A stretch of DNA of 34,046 nt from Chara braunii (Eukaryota; Streptophyta; Charophyceae; Charales; Characeae): positions 287,828 through 321,873 of the forward strand of contig BFEA01000652.1 in assembly GCA_003427395.1 (NCBI GenBank), read 5' to 3'. Below, in pieces: positions 1 to 9,032 of the stretch. The number at the start of each line of letters is the position of its first letter. The stretch's first letter is position 1. The notes beneath the pieces were generated by a model. The model saw only the letters and a program-made list of their open reading frames with translations, had not been told where the DNA came from and did no database searches. The position numbers and the translations under genes are program-made.

Positions 1-36
<36 letters not shown>

Positions 37-120
37 ACCTAGATGACAGGAAAATTGGAAGAAACACACACACAATCACACACACACACAAAAAAAAAGA
101 AAAAAAAAGAGAGAAGAACA
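1..120. repeat. Poly-A and CA/A-rich low-complexity start
   Basis: The window opens with 33 consecutive A residues. A CA-rich stretch and further A runs follow, to about position 110. The A33 could be the tail of a retroposon whose body lies left of the window, but nothing to its left is visible. I see no gene here. Confidence 0.8.
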
Positions 121-182
121 TGGAAGTCAAATAGAGAAAACACTGAATAGCAGTTGGTTGCAACAGGATTTCAAACGCCAGA

Positions 183-260
183 GGTACCGTGTGACAGTTG
201 CAGTGGTAAAGGCATCAGCCTGTTATGGCCTAGGTCACGAGTTCGGACCCTGGGAAATAT
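183..260 (+). repeat. tRNA-like SINE fragment
   Basis: A tRNA-style internal Pol III promoter can be read. An A-box-like stretch at about 196-213 contains GCAGTGGTAAAGGC, and a B-box-like stretch at 238-250 contains GAGTTCGGACCC. The spacing between them is about that of a tRNA. No cloverleaf is complete and no clear 3' tail or target duplication was found. A degenerate tRNA-derived SINE head is therefore more likely than a functional tRNA gene. This is weaker than the SINE at 29695-30115. Confidence 0.38.
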
Positions 261-587
261 AAACTGAAACAGAGGTCCTGTTAAGAGTCTTAAGACGGTT
301 GAAAAAGAAAGCAGAGAGCAGAACCGCTTTCGTTTTTCTTGTCTTTTGAAGTTCTGAACTTTTGAACGCTTTTCTACTTTTTTCCAACTCAAAACGGCCA
401 AAAAAAAAAAAAAAAAAAAGTCCGCCAGTACACCACCCAGGTAAACTTGGGAATCGAAATCGAGCCAATTCGAAAATTTCGGGGGCTTGGGGCTACCGGA
501 TCATCATGACAGAAAAAAAAAAAAGAAATGCGCTGCTGGCAGTTCCACAAAGCTTGGCGTGCAGTTTACCTTGGGCCGTACTTGTTG

Positions 588-592
588 TTTAA

Positions 593-623
<31 letters not shown>

Positions 624-954
624 AAAAACGTTGGCTACCTGGAAGAATCCGCCGCGGCAAAAAGGGGGCTGGAATGCACTTGTGGTTTCAAGTTTAAACT
701 TTAAACCACCCCTCCAACGGCCCCTGCACTGCTCACTTTTCTTGCCATCGAGTACAGGGCCAGAATCTACACTGTACTTTAAGAGGGGAGGGAGGGGGGG
801 GAGAGGGAGGAGGAAAAAACGTTGGCTACCTGGAAGAATCCGCCGCGGCAAAAAGGGGGCTGGAATGCACTTGTGGTTTAAACTTTAAACCACCCCTCCA
901 AGGGCCCCTGCACTACTCACTTTTCTTGTCATCGAGTACCGGGCCAGAATCTAC
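588..954. repeat. Two-copy ~190-bp tandem duplication with G29 tract
   Basis: Copy 1 (588-777) and copy 2 (778-954) share the same order of blocks: TTTAAGAG, a G-rich run, AAAACGTTGGCTACCTGG, a GAATCCGCCGCGGC block, a TTTAAACTTTAAACC block, and CATCGAGTAC followed by GGGCCAGAATCTACA. Copy 1 has an unbroken run of 29 G (595-623). The matching place in copy 2 is an interrupted G/A-rich run. The flanks of the two copies are nearly identical, so the duplication is fairly recent. Open reading frames across it are low-complexity and not credible. Confidence 0.9.
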
Positions 955-959
955 AGTTT

Positions 960-1440
960 CCAGGCCCGGTAGAGGTCCAGTGGGGAAGGGTACCACTCTT
1001 TGGAGAGAGAGATTGTGTTCTCCACATTTGCTTGACAGTGGACTTCTTCCGGGCCAGAAAGCTGGTGGTTAGACCACCAGCACCCCCTCCACGTTTTTAG
1101 GCCGTCAACGCGGTGGCCGAATCGGTGAGCCGCGCGGATCCATATGCAATTGGGTCAGAGCCTCCCCAGAGGGGGCCTAAGACCCCCTGGGGTACTGGTG
1201 GTGACGAAGCTGCCTTCCAAGCCTTGTGCGCCTGCAACCGAGCCTTTTCACAGTGGCCTGATACTTTTGCTTCCAGCCCAGGCCCGAAGGCGAAGGGTCT
1301 TTTTACCGTGAACACCGGCAAGGGCACAACTTTGGCTCGCATGAACCGGTGGGGTTTAATGAAGGACACAGAGTCCGACTTCATTGCGGCATGAGGAGGA
1401 AGGTCGGCCCAACTAGCAGCGAGGATTGGATTTTTTTTTA
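960..1440. other. Unassigned single-copy stretch with short inverted repeats
   Basis: No gene or element is recognised here. Two small hairpins are visible. One is a 9-bp stem with a 3-base loop at 1061-1081 (GCTGGTGGT / ACCACCAGC). The other is a C/G-rich inverted repeat at about 1163-1192. The short open frames overlap on both strands and show no domain. Confidence 0.5.
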
Positions 1441-1513
1441 ACGCCTGAATCTGGATGTGTTTGTGAGAGAAGTGCAGAAAAAAGGGCATTGATCATTGAT
1501 CTGCTTTTCTGGA

Positions 1514-1786
1514 TCTCTGCACGAAAAACATCCATTTTCAGGCACTTCATCCGGTCCTCCATTGCTAGTGGGACCTCGCCACAGGAGCACAATCTCACTT
1601 TTGAATCTCAGTTTTCTGTATGTCTGCATGAAACACACCCAGATTCAGGCACTTGATCCGATCCGTCCTCTTTGCTAGTGGAATTGGAATCTCACTTCTA
1701 AATCTCACTTTTCCGTATCTCTACACAAAACACATCCAGATTCAGGCACTTGATCCAATCCTCTTTGCTAGTGGGATCTCATCATC
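1514..1786. repeat. Degenerate tandem array, about 96-109 bp per unit, three units
   Basis: The block with CAGATTCAGGCACTTGATCC followed by TTTGCTAGTGG recurs at about 1514-1576, 1623-1688 and 1717-1780. Between repeats are the sequences AATCTCACTT and TTTTC-GTAT. Successive repeats start about 109 and 96 bp apart. A piece of the same unit in opposite orientation (CCTGAATCTGGATGTGTTTG) lies just upstream at 1444-1463, so the region could fold back. No coding potential is evident. Confidence 0.8.
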
Positions 1787-2306
1787 CACGCCGGTTCGAC
1801 TGGGAACAGTACCATGCGACATGGTCTGTGACTCTTTTCAATGATTAAAATAATATATGTTTTTTTAAAGCGGTATTGCAGCCGTTTTCTCATTCTGAAA
1901 GTTCGGCGAGTTGCGTTCGTTCCGTTTTTCATATTTTTCCTTTGTTTGTGACGCCATAATTTTGTCACTGTTCCCAGTAGTAGATTACTCATCCATGCTT
2001 TAGGGCTTCAGCCCCCGCCACGCACGCACCGCCTCGAACTGGCACCCTCACCACGTGGCACCGCTTTCGGCCACTACTTACAATGGGGGTGCTGTCAAAA
2101 TGGCCGGCTTGGGATGGTTCCTAAAAAAACTTCAAAAAGAAAAAGATTTCAAAAAAGAAAAAGAAGTATTCAACCGACAAAGCAGGGCCAGCAAAACGAT
2201 TTGCCGAAGAGAGAAGTTTTAGAAACAATAACTTAAAGGGTATACAGACCATGTTGCATGGCACTGTTCCCAGTCGAACCGGCGTGCATGGTATCTCTTC
2301 ACTAGG
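1768..2306. mobile_element. Inverted-repeat element, ~0.54 kb, non-coding
   Basis: The arm at about 1789-1832 is nearly repeated in reverse complement at about 2241-2285. Shared words include GCCGGTTCGACTGGGAACAG and CATGGTCTGT, with only a few mismatches. Weaker similarity (CTAGTG ... CACGCC) extends outward to about 1768 and 2306. A fragment of the arm (CACTGTTCCCAG) also occurs inside, at about 1965. This is the layout of a non-autonomous foldback or MITE-like DNA element. I could not settle the exact ends or a target duplication, and the right end overlaps the small element at 2297-2420. No transposase frame is present. Confidence 0.55.
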
Positions 2307-2420
2307 ACCTTAACCTTTTTTTACTTATTTATGGACACAATTGCGGTCAGATGCATTCACGTACGGCCACAGATGTGATCAGATACATTTAAGATCGGCC
2401 TAGTGTAAGTACACGCTAAT
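2297..2420 (-). mobile_element. Diverged copy of the ~129-bp MITE seen at 4441-4569
   Basis: In reverse complement this stretch carries TAAATGTATCTGATC and GCATCTGACCGCAATTG, the signature words of the elements at 4441-4569 and 27914-29386. Its right end CCTAGTGTAAGTACACGC resembles the right end of the copy at 29366-29386. Its left end (TCTCTTCACTAGGACCTTA) resembles GTCCTCACACTAGTACTTTC. Divergence is high and no target duplication is clear. Orientation is tentative because the family is partly palindromic. Confidence 0.5.
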
Positions 2421-2777
2421 TCTCACGACTGCACGCCGAAGAGCGTCAACAGCAGGCCCAACGTCTCACGAGGGATCAGCTGCAGAGCTAACGTACATCC
2501 GCCTGCTAATACGATCGTGGCCGGGACGTTGAAGATGTCCGCAACGAGACGGACATTATAAAGTTGATGATTTCCACCAAGAATTTGATTTTTTTATTTC
2601 CTGGCTGTGTTAACTCCATGCGCAGAATTAGTACAGAGAAGCATGTGCCCCATTACGCCAGCAAAGTGCACCAAAGATTAGAGATCGAGTACCTATATCG
2701 TTGTGGTTTGTAGAAAACAGCCATCTTTCATGATCTCTGTGCAAAACAATTTGTCATATCAGTTGTTCCGCATCTCC
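2421..2777. other. Unassigned non-coding stretch
   Basis: I find no open frame with domain character, no RNA gene and no repeat partner elsewhere in the window. Confidence 0.5.
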
Positions 2778-2786
2778 AGGAGCCCC

Positions 2787-2857
2787 TTTTTTTTTTTTTT
2801 TTTTGTTTTAATTTGGACCATTTCTCGATTTATGTGTGTCATCCTTGCGCAGGGGCC

Positions 2858-2889
<32 letters not shown>

Positions 2890-2907
2890 ACGGATGTCCC
2901 GAAGGAC
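2787..2907 (-). pseudogene. U6 snRNA retropseudogene with A-tail
   Basis: Read on the minus strand from 2907, the sequence follows U6 spliceosomal RNA almost throughout. It has the 5' stem GTCCTTCGGGAC, then AAAATTGGAACGATACAGAG, AAGATTAGCATGGCCCCTGC and the 3' end AAATGGTCCAAATT. A genuine U6 gene ends in a Pol III T-run. This copy instead runs into AAAAC followed by 18 A (2787-2804). The flanks AGGAGACCC (2908-2916) and AGGAGCCCC (2778-2786, plus strand) agree at 8 of 9 bases and look like a target-site duplication. Body, tail and duplication together indicate reverse transcription of a U6 transcript and insertion by LINE-type machinery. The U6 body is close to full length and little diverged, so insertion may be fairly recent. 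A functional U6 gene is unlikely without a clear upstream element or terminator. Confidence 0.9.
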
Positions 2908-2916
2908 AGGAGACCC

Positions 2917-3829
2917 ATTTTTTTAATAGAGCCTGTCAGGCCCAGTCGTACTCGCAAGAAAGATAGGATTGTGGTTGTGTTGATTTTTTCTATTGAGCCT
3001 ACGAGTCTTTGCCCGTGTTTTTCTCTCTCCAGGTTCTCGCCGAATATTGTTCGGTTGTTACCTTGACAAGAGGCTGACATGTAAGGGCATCGAGATTGCA
3101 CTTCTTCAATCCTCTTTTTTGCGCTGTAATGACCTGCCAAACACAGACTGAGACACACGACTGATTTCTGCGTTTTGCTCATGGAATGTATGCCTTACAG
3201 AGTTTCCCGCTTGTTGCTGAGTTCTCTAAGTCTGTGTGTGTGCATGCTTGCTGGTCTGCATGCCTGTCTGAGTGCTTGTCGGCTTCTTGAGTTCGTGTCT
3301 GACCTGCAAGGGCACTCATTTGTTCGGAAGGCCCGAAGGGCCGGTACTTACCCGTGGGCGTGACATTGAGGGTTGCAGCAGGGAAAACACTCAAGTGGCG
3401 GGGAAAGAGGCCCGCGACACTTAGAGCAGCGGAAAACACTGCCGGTACCACACCAAGTAAAGGTAGATGTGCCGGGTACTCGAGGCCGAGCAGAAGAAGA
3501 CAAAAGTTGGCATTTTTAGAGGCCCAGTAGTTGTAGGCTAGGTCTAGGCGGATACCAGTCCAACCAGTCTGAGTCTAGGGCGTGTGCGGGCAATATCAGA
3601 GTCTGCAATGATGTTTCCCTCCGAAAGGGAGGAGGTACCAGTTGCTTGGAGGCCGCGCGCCCTTGGAAGTCACTCACCAAGAGGTAAGCAGGCCGCTATA
3701 TCTCCAGGAGGAGCAAAGTGCTCCTCCTCATTGTCGGCGTGCAAGTTTGGCGACACACTGGTTGGAGCGCTAGCACAGAGCTGCGCTGCTGGGGAAGGAG
3801 CAAGGACAGGAGGAGGAAGAAGACCAGGA
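2917..3829. other. Unassigned region, no convincing gene
   Basis: Short open frames occur on both strands but none shows a recognisable domain. A minus-strand GGGTAAGTACC at about 3344-3357 resembles a 5' splice site. Two loosely similar T-rich blocks ending in GAGCCT (about 2913-2932 and 2985-3003) lie upstream of the U6 copy. The words GGTACTTACC and GCCGCTATATCTCC could belong to old LTR sequence, but I found no partner LTR. Confidence 0.4.
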
Positions 3830-4150
3830 CTAGGAAGGGGGAGCGCCAGAGGTACTTACCTGGCTATGGTGGTTGCCATCTTCATCACCTTGGTGGGCGC
3901 TGCAGCAGGAAGGCCCCAGTTGGGGTAGAGCTACACCAAGAAGCTTCGAGGCAGAGTCAGGCATGGCGGCCTGAGCTCGAGCAGCCATAGCTGCTTTGTG
4001 TTGTCCTTCGCACGGCAGGGTGATGCCCTGGTAGTCCGCCATAGCCTTGGCCTTGGAGGGAGGAGGAAGACGGGTGGCCATGGCTATGGTGGACCTCATG
4101 TGATACCTGCAGTAGAAGAGGGATTCGGACATTGATTCTGGTTCAGCCAT
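3830..4150 (-). CDS. Uncharacterised ORF, possible first exon ending at a splice donor
   Basis: A minus-strand frame of 106 residues starts with ATG at 4150. It is Ala/Ser-rich with a basic, proline-containing stretch near residues 25-35. At about 3862 the frame passes through CCAG|GTAAGTACC, a textbook 5' splice site, after which it opens only a few more codons before a stop. It could therefore be the first exon of a spliced gene or of a Gag-like retroelement protein. I did not find a convincing acceptor and second exon between 3862 and 3200. The lack of a recognisable domain and the surrounding repeats keep confidence low. Confidence 0.2.
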   Translation of the reverse strand: MAEPESMSESLFYCRYHMRSTIAMATRLPPPSKAKAMADYQGITLPCEGQHKAAMAARAQAAMPDSASKLLGVALPQLGPSCCSAHQGDEDGNHHSQVSTSGAPPS

Positions 4151-4440
4151 TCAATATTATTGTTATTATTCCTTGTTTGAATAAGAGGGGAGGAGATAAG
4201 GAGGAGGAGAGTGGTTGGCGAAGAAGAAGAGCATTATCATTGATCGATGCTGGTGTACAACATCTTCTTCTTCCTTTTCTTCTTCTTTCCCTCTCTCTCC
4301 TCTCAAGTTCATTCATTTCTTTTGGAATTGGACGGCATTGTACTTTCTGACGAATGTGTACTTCGAAATTGGTCAGGATCATAACAGCCCCCCTTTTTTC
4401 AAACGGGGCGGGGTAGCCCCAAACGTTATCATATCCTTCT

Positions 4441-4569
4441 CAGGGCATACTTATGCTAACACTTTTCTAAATGTATCTGGCTGCAATTGGAGCCGGACCT
4501 GGATGCATCTCACTGCAATCAGGTCCAGAGTGGAGTCGAAAAAGTCGCAGTGGTGAGTACACGCCCTCA
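4441..4569 (+). mobile_element. ~129-bp MITE, unoccupied copy
   Basis: The ends are imperfect inverted repeats: CAGGGCATACTTATGCTAA on the left, and GTGAGTACACGCCCTCA on the right (reverse complement TGAGGGCGTGTACTCAC). Internal signature words are CTAAATGTATCTGGCTGCAA and GGAGCCGGACCTGG. The sequence aligns along its whole length with the two outer pieces of the element at 27914-29386, where a hAT-like element has inserted. This copy shows the state before that kind of insertion. It encodes nothing. Confidence 0.7.
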
Positions 4570-4627
4570 TTCCATCAGGGTTTGAGCCCATGACCTGTTC
4601 ATGAACAGTTACAGCCTCGCAGGTGGC

Positions 4628-4682
4628 CACATGGCTTTCTTGAATGCCTTTACTTGCGATTTGTCACTTCAACGATGTTGAA
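4628..4682. repeat. ~52-bp repeat shared with 14337-14391
   Basis: ATGGCTTTCTTGAATGCCTT, then TTGCGATTTGTCACTTCAAC and GATGTTGA, recur with only a few substitutions at 14337-14391, where an A-rich tail follows. This is probably the 3' part of a dispersed retroposon. Only this fragment is visible here. Confidence 0.7.
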
Positions 4683-4699
4683 AAACTCGAAACAGACAA

Positions 4700-4956
4700 T
4701 CAGGAAAAAAATCGATCGCGCCGCAGGTTAGCGCTAAGGTGGTGCGCTAATTCCTACGCCGCCGCCCCATCGAACGTCGCACCATCGTGCGTCTCGCCCC
4801 ATGCGCGGTAGCGCTAGGGGCAGAGCCACTAGGGGGCGCCGCGCGACGCAGCGCATAGGCGCATAGCTTCCGCTTCAACCGAAGGATCAATCCTACCGTT
4901 CATCTCAGTGAGGTTCACCCCATGGTAGGTCCGTAGAGGATCTAAGCTCAGAGGAA
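4700..4956. other. GC-rich non-coding stretch
   Basis: CG-rich sequence with several GCGC/GCGCC words lies ahead of the tandem repeats. It may be the start of the LINE 5' region, but I see no boundary and no gene. Confidence 0.35.
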
Positions 4957-5200
4957 GGAAGATCACTATCTAGCCGTTCATTCTCGGAGAGGCATCTAAA
5001 AAGGCGCAATATCGGAGCTCGCAGCAACAACGTGGGAATAGGTACTCGAAGGACGGGAGGAAGTGAATCACTATCTAGCCGTTCATTTGTGGAGAAGCAG
5101 CCAAGAGGATGCAAGATTGGAGCTCGCAGCAACAACGTGGAAACAGGAATCGAAGAGGACGGAGAAGCAGTGGGAACGCCCAGAAGAGGGGAATTTACTA
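4957..5200. repeat. 105-bp tandem repeats, probable LINE 5' UTR monomers
   Basis: ATCACTATCTAGCCGTTCATT occurs at about 4962-4982 and again at 5067-5087. GGAGCTCGCAGCAACAACGT follows in each unit, and a third partial unit begins near 5188 with ACTATCTACC. The period is close to 105 bp. Direct repeats of this type often make up the 5' untranslated region of LINEs, but linkage to the ORFs downstream is by position only. Confidence 0.65.
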
Positions 5201-6210
5201 TCTACCTGTCCAGCCGAATCTGAAAGACTCCAAGGCGCAGTTGGAGATTCCCAGTTCTTCTTTTTCCCAATTACGGAAAAAACGGGAAACGTCCTTGGGG
5301 ATCCCACTACGCGACGCAAGGGCAAGGGGTCCACTGAAAAGCGAAGACAAAGATCTAGTTCAAGACTTTTCAGTACCGCCCTGAAGAGGAAAAGGCGACT
5401 TCAATAAGAGCCCTCCACGATCGAGGCCCTAGAGTACAGCATCCTTCTCCACGTGGGATATTTAAGACTTCGGCATTTGAACAGCAGCAAGAGCAGAATC
5501 AAAGAAGCGCAGATACACACAAGATCCGTCCACAAGTCCAGATCCAGACAAGAACGACAACCGAAAACTCAAGTTAGGGCAACACGAGACAACTGGTGTG
5601 ATCCCCCCTATACCCTCCACTTGCTGTCTCCTTTTCCCGACTCCCTCCCCACCAACTACTAACACCCCCCCATCACCCCCCATCACCCCAGAGCCCTCAA
5701 ATCCCTTCCGCTCCCTACAAACAGCACTGACAGGTTCTCGCCCTCTTACCGGTGCTGCGAGGCTGGCCTGGCCACGGATCGGGAAGCTGTTTCTTCACCT
5801 CGTCTCGCTTCCTGTTTTTCCCCCTTGCAGCCCACTGCCGTACTCTCCCAAGCAGTCTTCCCGCCACCGCACAGAAGGCTTCCCTCACACCTTACCCGCC
5901 AACCCACTTGCGTAACAGCACCTGAGTTTTAAAATAAAAAAAAAAAAAAAAAAAAGGAAAGAAGAAAAAGAAGAAAACGGTCCGCTCCTCCCTTTTCCCT
6001 CCTCCCCTCCTCGCCAACCCACGGACCCCCCCCCTCTTTCTTCTAGCTTTATTAACTCTCAACTGGCTCCCACTCTCCACATACCGTCTCTTCCTCTTCT
6101 ACGGGTGAAACATTAAGGGAGTTCTCAAGCTAAAGAATTCAAGCCCCCAGAAACGACCGTATCACCGCCAGTTACTCGTCGGCGGCGACACGGACCTCTC
6201 AGACAACCAA
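5201..6210 (+). other. Non-coding lead-in to LINE ORF1, with internal A-tract
   Basis: This kilobase carries only short frames without domains. From about 5590 to 5900 the plus strand is very pyrimidine-rich. At 5936-5955 there is an A20 run preceded by TTTTAAAATA, then purine-rich sequence and another C/T-rich stretch to 6110. The A-run may mark the 3' end of a separate retroposon, with the LINE proper starting downstream, or it may be part of a long 5' UTR. Confidence 0.4.
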
Positions 6211-7980
6211 AATGACTTCGAGTGTGATCGATAATGAGGCTTTAAAATTTCTCATTGAGAAAACCAAGGTCGAAGGTGTACAAGTGAAGGAGACTCTTCC
6301 AAACACTCAAGGCAAGGAAGAAGAAGTTGGTAGTATGGAAGTACCCAGAAGGAAAAGTGGCAGAACTTGACGAGTTCCACGAGAAACATGGTGTGATTTT
6401 CAGCTTTGCAAGAAGTGGTGCTGAACTTATGACAGCGGAAAAATGAAATTGGGTGATTGCAACAATTAAGAAAGAAGAAAAAATGAAAAACATCAATGAT
6501 GCTTTCTCATTACAGAGTCTAGGACGCAATTCGATCATGGTGGTTTTCAATAATGAGAAGCATGCGCTGTTAGCTTCTGAAATGAAATCAAGGAATTCCA
6601 ATGGCTCAGTCTGCACAATCTCAGCTTGGAAAAAGCAAACGAATCAACGGCCAAATCCGACTTACACAGTTTCATACAAACAAACGCTGATGAAGGAGAA
6701 TTTCTGGGTGCAGTTTGACAGAATCCAGCCAGGGTTTCACGGACTGCTGGTCGACAGATTGGAAAAACAGTACCCGGCGAACAAAATCCTCAAATGGATT
6801 TTGCCAACACCGGAGTTCCTGGCTCCTCACTGCTGCATGATGACAGCAATCCTGGAGGTGAAAACCGATGACCCACCGGTTTTCCCGCTGGAATGGACAT
6901 TTGAGATTCAGGACAGAGAATTGTCCATCCAAATCTCCACCAAGACTTCCCCGCTCTGCTTCAGATGTAGAGAACGGGGTCACCTTGGCACTGACCCGCA
7001 CTGCCGCAAATTCCCAAAGAACCAGAAAGAAAGGAAGCTCCTCCCCAATATGCTAGTGGAGGTGGAAGAAGCCCCTGACACTTGGTTCATAGTGGATTCT
7101 AACTATGATGGGTGGGTGTTCGACGATAATCTTGAAGAACCAGATTGGGTCTGGCACTACTCAGATAAGGAGGCCACAACCAAGAAGCCCGACATCTTTC
7201 CCCCAGCTGACAGCAGATGGCAAAAGAAGGCAACAGGGAAAGAAGCCTGTAATCCTACGAAGATCGGTGCTATCCCCCTGAATGATTCCCGCATCATTAG
7301 GGAGGAGAAAGCAAGGGAGGATCTGCTCTGGGACCTAGACTCAGTAAGAGAACAAGCTGAACAAGAGTACAGCAATGAACCGGAAAAAAATTCAAAAGCG
7401 AACTCAGGAAATAATCGAGCTCAAAGAGAAGGAGAACAAAACTGTAAATGAGCAAAAAACGTCCAATCTGCAGTGTGAAAACAAGCGAACCTTAGACAAC
7501 AGCCCGACCAGAGTGAGAGGACAACTTGTTTCAAAGAGGAGGAAGGCAAACATTGATGAAGGCGATGATACCAGCCCACAAAACTGTGCAACGGAGGATC
7601 CAGTTAAAGACTCAGACTCGGCCATGGACGAGGACGACAGCGATGACAGCAAAAGTTTGTGCGGTTCGGCCCCCATCAGCGACCAGAACTCCCCTCCCAA
7701 CAAGTCTCTTCAATGGCTGAGTGAGTACATTGGAAAGGCAAAGAGGGAGAGGGAACATCTTTTCAACATCAGAACAGAGTGCCTAAAACACATAGAGAGG
7801 AATCTGATACAAGGCTCAATCGGTGGGATCCAAGCATCCTCCAACAAATATGCGCTGTTGGAAAAAGAAGAAGAATTCTCTGAATATGCTGCATTCAGGT
7901 ATGCAGAGAAGAAGAGAGTCCGAGAACATGGTCAGCTAGGCTCAAAAGAGAACAACACGGATCCCGACGGAACTTTCTAG
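6211..7980 (+). pseudogene. LINE ORF1, CCHC-knuckle nucleic-acid-binding protein, frameshifted
   Basis: ORF1 proteins of LINEs bind the element RNA and assist target-primed reverse transcription. The probable original start is ATG 6211 (MTSSVIDNEALKF). The frame shifts near 6310-6340 and has a TGA at 6444-6446. It then runs 332 codons to 7451, shifts again, and continues to 7980. The middle frame contains the knuckle CFRCRERGHLGTDPHC (about 6956-7003): Cys, Cys, His, Cys, but with seven rather than four residues counted between Gly-His and the last Cys region, so it is slightly unusual. Upstream is a conserved-looking tryptophan- and charge-rich domain (WKYPEGKVAELDEFHEKHG), plausibly the DUF4283-like region of plant LINEs. 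The second half is acidic and lysine-rich, with a Ser/Asp patch (DSDSAMDEDDSDDSK). Confidence 0.75.
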
Positions 7981-7985
7981 GATCT

Positions 7986-8767
7986 GTGCCCAAAGACATG
8001 GAGAGCTGCCAAAAAGCACAAAAGAAGCAGGTAGTCAACCCCAGTCAGACGGAAACTGCTAAGAAAACAGAACGTGTTGACCTCGAGCTGGATCTCGCAG
8101 TCATGGAGGCCCAAGCAGAGAAACTGAAGAAGCTCAACGATGCATACAAACCGGAATTCACATCCCTGCAACACATAGCAGAGGGTAAAGCCCCACACGT
8201 ACTTCAACGAATCAGATCGGCCAGACTTACTATGATGGGACTGCGGCCTCTGTTAGCCGCTCGGTATGTAGAGGGAACCGGTGAATGGCAAGTAGCCACG
8301 GAGGTGTCGTTCACAATCTCTCTATTTGAAGAGGGTCAAAATCTAATGTCGGTAATCCGGGAAAAAATTATTGACACTCTTCCGTTGGGCGTGTACGTGA
8401 CCGAAGACTCAATGGAATTTTGTGGGGGGCAAGAGGAGGGTGTGCGTCATGAGGATCAATGAGAGTCCCTTACTGACATAGCAGACTCCAGACAAAGCTC
8501 ATTCACCCCCCTGATCGCCAAGATGCCAGAGGAAACAAGGCTAAAGAGAGGCATGATGTGGAGAGATCATGGAACACGGTGACTGCAATTCCCTACAGTG
8601 TGTTGTCAAGACTGGGAATCCCAGCAGAGCTATCGGCAGCCTCACTGGCAAACATCCTCAGAGCTGGCACATTGAACAACGACGCAGACCTGGAAGCCAA
8701 AGCGCATGCCATGGACCTGGATTGCTTCTACAGGGATGACTTCCAGGACGAGGACATGGAGGACTAG
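7986..8767 (+). pseudogene. Probable C-terminal extension of LINE ORF1, broken in two frames
   Basis: Two further frames in the same orientation (7986-8462 and 8558-8767) fill the space between ORF1 and ORF2. The first has a charged, helix-prone start (LELDLAVMEAQAEKLKKLND), probably a coiled coil, then a mixed globular-looking stretch. The second ends in an acidic tail (FYRDDFQDEDMED). I recognise no family. Uninterrupted, ORF1 together with these segments would be unusually long for a LINE ORF1. They may instead be a separate small ORF. Position and shared strand are the only links. Confidence 0.4.
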
Positions 8768-9032
8768 GCTGGCGACGAGCACACAGACCAGGACCCCGTG
8801 GGTTCCCCTGGACATCAGGCCAGCGGCAGCATAGGAGAATATAAGATCGATGCTCGGGACGGGAACCAAAATGGACCCACCCGAGACAGACCCGAATGCC
8901 TCAATCTCCTCGGACCCGGAAACCTCCTGAATGGATTAAGCTGCTCGCCCAGATACCATAGGGCCTCAACATGGAGGGGTTTAGGAATAAAGCAAATCAA
9001 CAGGCCCCCAAACCCAACTAGAGGACTCAAGG

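Noticed and set aside
1514-1786. CRISPR-like array.
   Set aside because: Units are degenerate ~100-bp tandem repeats without uniform short repeats and unique spacers, in a eukaryotic context.
2787-2907. Functional U6 snRNA gene.
   Set aside because: An A-tail replaces the T-terminator, flanking duplications are present, and I see no clear upstream promoter element.
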